From Apostichopus californicus (lineage: Eukaryota > Echinodermata > Holothuroidea > Aspidochirotida > Stichopodidae): a stretch of 24,528 nt of DNA. Both the position numbers and the translations under genes were made by a program. The number at the start of each line of letters is the position of its first letter. Positions within the stretch are counted from its first letter, which is position 1. The DNA is taken from NCBI GenBank assembly GCA_020650975.1, contig JAIPMN010009467.1, positions 1 to 24,528 on the forward strand. Direction: 5' to 3'. Below the pieces are notes generated by a model. That model was not told where the DNA came from and ran no database searches. It saw only the letters and a list, made by a program, of their open reading frames with translations. Shown piece by piece: positions 20,780 to 24,528 of this stretch.

Positions 20780-21735
20780 CTGCAATCAAATAACAAGACT
20801 ATGCAGCTCACACAATTTGACAACATGAATGTTTCTGTATCAGTTAACACATTCATCCAAGCATACAGAATGTCTGGAAATAAAGTGGGTAAGGCAGTTG
20901 AAAGTCTGTGGTGTAGCAGTTAGTGACGATATAATCCCCTCCATGGAATTCCACAAATCTGCACTAAGTTCAGGCTTCGGTTTAATAATCACAAACTGAG
21001 CATCAGTGGGAACAACCAAGGTTTCCCAAGGTTGCAGAACACTTTAATATCCCTAATCACAGCCTATCTGACCTAAAATTGGTTATTCTCTATGGCTACT
21101 TCAAAACTGCACAAGAAAGAAGCAACAGGGACTTGAAAACAATTATACGCCTCGATACACACAACAATGGGCTCAACAGAGATCTCTCTTTTATGAGTAT
21201 CCATGCGAAGTTAAATCCGAATAAGGTCTAGTTTCTTTCATTTTTTCATCTCATTCCTGCAACTGAAGAAGAGCTGTGATAACGCTCGAAATATTTTGCT
21301 ACAGATTTTGCTACAGATTAAACTTTTTAAGCAATAAAGTTGGAAATGAAAGTATCATATTTTTTCCTCTTTCTCTTTTGGATATATCTTACTTTCCAAC
21401 ACACGCTAACAGACATGTCTATCTATATATATAGACACACTGTACACATAGCTGCTTAGGGTTGCTTACCCTCAATATAGTCTGCCCTAACATCCTTCTT
21501 GTTAGCTTCTGTAGTTTAGGCTATTAGACACATATCTCAGAGCATTAGAAACATAACTTTCATAGTTATTTCAACTGAATAATTAGGCTTGTATTATCCT
21601 CAGTGGTCAGGGAGTTTTCAGCTTAAGCAGTCTGTTACATTAATGCATGGTAGGCTAACCATAGACATGTGATCTTGTGATACAGCAGCATTTGCACATA
21701 ATCAGCCTGTAAACATGTTGGGTTGACAAATCAAT
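20780..21735 (-). other. ATRX: 5' intron of the gene model, first part, no exon found
   Basis: This is upstream of exon 1 in the transcript sense. I searched for the exon with the GLGKT Walker A motif and did not find it, so the intron continues through the right end of the window. A sequence GAAGAAGAGC...GCTCGAAAT near 21263-21291 forms a short stem and resembles hairpins seen in metazoan retroelement tails, but the family is uncertain. Confidence 0.5.
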
Positions 21736-21739
21736 GTAG

Positions 21740-22310
21740 ATGGAAATTGGCCAAAGTTATCCCAATATAACAGAGTGATTCAAAATTTGATATTTCCAAT
21801 TATAGATTGATATCAAGTCATCCTGTCTTGTCGAAAGTGTTTGTAAAGCATGTTCACCAGTCTTTATATAACTATTTATGTAAAGTTGATTTGCTATGTA
21901 AAGCTCAATCAGGTTTCAGAATCAAACATTCCTGCAAAATAGCATTGCTAAAATTTAACTGATGGATGGATGGATGATGGATGGCAACCATGGATAAGGG
22001 TAAACAAACAGGAGCAATTCTTCTTGATTAACGCAAGGCATTTGATTTAGTAGACTACAAAATAATAATAGATTGATGATAAGAAATGATAGATAAGTTG
22101 AAAGCATATATCATTTTTCCAATTCCGCAACTGCATGGTTCGCATCTTCCCTAAATGATAGAAGGCAATGTGTTCAAAACAATTGTACCAAATCATCGTA
22201 TCTCAACATAGTGAGCGGAGTGTCACAGGGTTCAATACTTGGCCCACTCTTATTTTTATTGTATATTAATGACTTTGATCATTTTTAGATACGGATACTG
22301 CTATTTTATT
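21740..22310 (+). pseudogene. Decayed non-LTR retrotransposon reverse transcriptase
   Basis: Three plus-strand blocks in shifting frames spell an RT domain. From 21798: NYRLISSHPVLSKVFVKHV, then LYNYL and CKAQSGFRIKHSC. Around 21994: KGKQTGAILLD, stop, RKAFDLVD. From 22217: [20 protein letters not shown]. These are the usual NYRPIS...LSK, QSGFR..HS, D.SKAFD.VDH and GVPQGS.LGPLLFL.YINDL motifs of CR1/Jockey-type LINEs. Stops, frameshifts and a GATG expansion show it is dead. The catalytic (F/Y)ADD has decayed (LDTDTAILL then stop). It may continue to 22651. Confidence 0.85.
21961..21985. repeat. (GATG)n microsatellite
   Basis: A GATGGATGGATGGATGATGG run expanded inside the decayed RT pseudogene, just after its HSCKIALLKFN block. 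Confidence 0.85.
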
Positions 22311-22489
22311 ATAAGGGATATATTTTAACAGTTTTTTTTTTAAATTGTTGTTGTCTCGTATGGGGAGCATGCAATGCTGGGAGCAAGGAAAGAATTTTAA
22401 AGTGACAGAAGAGTTCTGCAAAGATAATTTGAAATGCTTTTTGCGATGACAGATAGAGTTTGCTATTTGATGAATTAGTATGGAAGACT

Positions 22490-22651
22490 TTTGATAGATA
22501 TAGAAAGCAAAAAAGAATGACAATGGTATATAAAATTAGAAATGATTTTACCCATCTTACTTAAAAGAATGGAATGGAGCTAAATCCTAAGATAAAATAT
22601 GCTAACACTCTTGCAAGTTTTAAAGAAATTATTTCTAATGCTTTGTTAATG
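22490..22651 (+). pseudogene. Probable ORF2 C-terminal remnant of the same LINE
   Basis: MELNPKIKYANTLASFKEII follows a degraded MVYKIRND segment with one stop between them. It resembles the WN.LP..IK.A.SL..FK ending of non-LTR ORF2 proteins and lies downstream of the RT block in the same orientation. The open frame continues to 22849 as a hydrophobic low-complexity stretch that is unlikely to be protein. Confidence 0.5.
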
Positions 22652-23301
22652 TTGTATTTAGCAGACCTTGATATGTTTTATCTACTCATTTTACTTCTAT
22701 TTCAGCGTTCTTTATGTTTTTATTTTCTGTTTTATTCTTATTTACCTCTGTTCTTTAAATGTATGTGCGTTTTAATTTCTGATTTCTTTAATTGTAAATT
22801 ATGTTTGAGGGCCTCACGTAGGATTAGCGTTTTTGGTATCGCTAAATGAGTTTAACCCTTGAAAGTTGGAATTAATCAAATAAATTTAGTGAATTGTTGG
22901 TATTGCTGTTTTATTGGATCCTTAGCTTGGCTTATCTCCTAAGTTTCAATGTCATATAAACAAATAATATTTGTAATGTATTGTCTCCTTCTGGTTTTAT
23001 TCACTTAATTAAAAGACTTTACTATAAAAATGAGTGTCACTCATTACATACATGTACACAGTGTATTATTAATTCAAGTGTACAGAACATGTTAGAAACA
23101 CTTACAGTATATACAACAAAAAAACTTCACTTCAAGAGACAAGCTTTGGTTGCTGAGAAGTATTTAATGGGTACTTTAATCAATACAGTAGATGTAAATG
23201 TAATGGTATTCACTTTAACTAACAGTTCAAATTGTTAAACATTTACAAAAGCACCAGTTACACCTGTAAGCATAAATCTTTCAATTGTTCATAAACCTTT
23301 C

Positions 23302-23560
23302 ATAAATTAAGGAAGGTGGAAAAACAGGAAGGACCAGCAAAACAAAAGCTCCAGATTCAGCTTTTCAAAAGGAACTGTTAAGCCTTGCATACAACTCAGG
23401 TGCTATTGTAGTATCGTCTCAAGCTGTCTCTATGATGGATGAACTTTTACCCTTAGAGGATACTTTAAATATGATGAATAAATTTATGTGCTCACTTTTC
23501 TGCAACATGGTGGAAAATGGCTGCGCTACTTTCATGTTCGGTTGGGATCCACTTGGATAA
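23302..23560 (+). other. Unidentified open frame, about 83 codons
   Basis: After a stop near 23299 the plus strand reads IKEGGKTGRTSKTKAPD, SLAYNSGAIVVSSQAVSMMD, LPLEDTLNMMNKF and ENGCATFMFGWDPLG before TAA. Its composition is protein-like, with a mix of charged and hydrophobic residues, unlike the low-complexity frames around it. There is no early ATG and no clear acceptor or donor. I do not recognise the family. It could be an eroded transposon ORF, a pseudogene or an exon of a gene nested in the intron. Confidence 0.35.
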
Positions 23561-23769
23561 GGTCAATGAGTGCCACAAGACACTGTTTACACCTAGCACT
23601 AATACAAACTGTAAACATGTACTGTACACACTAAATGTATATATTGAGTGACATTCAGACTATTTTGACACTTTTAAGTTGACTTCACGAGACAATGCTT
23701 ATATAGCCTGATTATTTTATTTTCCATTTCTATAATATCAGATTTGAGTATGGTCTTTATCAAACCTAT

Positions 23770-24528
23770 CCTGTTAGCTGAGAAGATATCCATAAAAACA
23801 GGAATAAATTAAACAAGAATTTAGCGAGGAAGAAGTACTCGGTTAATAAACCATGGAATAAAGTCAACGAGGTTCAAGAAGCTATGGCTGTTCCTAGTTT
23901 GGTCCTCCGCTAGGTTTAGCTAGAAAGATATTGGATTTTAATCCATTCTTTGTTTATTATCAGCAGAGAAGATATCCATAAACACAGGTATAAAATAAAC
24001 AAGAATTTAGCAAGGAAGAAGTGATCGGTTTAATAAACCATGGAATAAAGTCAACAAGATTCAAGAAGCTTTGGCTGTCCCTAGTTTGGTCCTCCAGTAG
24101 GTTTAGCTAGAAAGATATTGGATTTTAATCCATTCTTGTTTATTATCAGCAGAGAAGATATCCATAAACACAGGAATAAAATAAACAAGAATTTAGCGAG
24201 GAAGAAGTGCTCGGATTAATAAACCATGGATTCAAGTCAACAAGATTCAAGAAGCTATGGCTGTTCCTAGTTTGGTCCTCCAGTAGGTTTAGCTATAAAG
24301 ATATTGGATTTTAATCCATTCTTTGTTTATTATCGGTAGAGAAGATATCCATAAACACAGGAATAAAACAAACAAGAATTTAGCGAGGAAGAAGTGATCA
24401 GTTTAAAAACCATGGAATAAAGTCAACAAGATTCAAGAAGCTATGGCTGTTCCTAGTTTGGTCCTCCAGTAGGTTTAGCTAGAAAGATATTGGATTTTAA
24501 TCCATTCTTGTTTATTATCAGCAGAGAA
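23770..24528. repeat. 186-bp satellite-like tandem array, at least 4 copies
   Basis: AGCTGAGAAGATATCC or AGCAGAGAAGATATCC begins at 23777, 23962, 24148, 24335 (as GGTAGAG) and 24520, spacings of 185, 186, 187 and 185 bp. The copies are highly similar, and each includes CCATGGAATAAAGTCAAC and the short inverted word GGATTTTAATCC. The array runs off the window, so its true size is unknown. Stops in every copy argue against coding. Confidence 0.95.

Noticed and set aside
21010..21040. Minus-strand NLGKPW as a possible Walker A exon
   Set aside because: ATRX needs GLGKTLQ. Here the T is Pro, the flanking residues do not match, and no splice sites frame it.

Overview
The window looks like nuclear DNA of an animal, most likely a marine invertebrate. 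It is AT-rich and repeat-rich, has short exons with consensus GT-AG splice sites, and carries several decayed LINE and SINE fragments. Exact taxonomy cannot be read from it. An echinoderm or other deuterostome invertebrate is my guess, from the overall look of the sequence only.

The one real gene lies on the minus strand and runs from about 20779 down to a stop codon at 4788-4790. It is the 3' part of an ATRX orthologue, the SNF2-family chromatin remodeller. I could place sixteen exons, numbered here locally 1 (20639-20779) to 16 (4788-5147). All splice phases agree, and together they give 2658 coding bases, or 885 residues plus stop. They cover helicase motif Ia (exon 1), the DEGH Walker B box and LTGTPLQNN (exon 3), the ATRX-type acidic linker (exons 6-8), motif IV (exons 8-9), motifs V and VI including the ATRX-type YRFGQ (exon 11), the post-helicase region (exons 12-14), and a Q/H-rich then P/S/Q-rich C terminus (exons 15-16). 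The N terminus, ADD domain and Walker A exon are not in the window. They must lie beyond 24528, so 20780-24528 is intron.

The introns hold an unusual variety of repeats. There is a 64-bp minisatellite (intron 10), an 85-90-bp array (intron 8), a 52-59-bp array (intron 4), a nested array of about 35-bp units in about 195-bp higher-order units (intron 13), and a 186-bp satellite-like array running off the right end. Two LINE 3' ends in opposite orientations flank the 33-nt microexon 12. A tRNA-derived SINE sits in intron 10, a possible TTAA-flanked MITE in intron 1, and a decayed non-LTR reverse transcriptase at about 21.74-22.65 kb. Long G or C homopolymer tracts recur, several next to splice sites.

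The left 4.8 kb holds the 3' UTR and flank of the gene, a short 5'-truncated LINE copy, and no gene I can support. I found no operon, CRISPR array, tRNA gene or other novel gene system. The points worth a second look are the array density, the NAGNAG acceptor, the G-tracts beside donors, the microexon, and one unidentified open frame near 23.3 kb.
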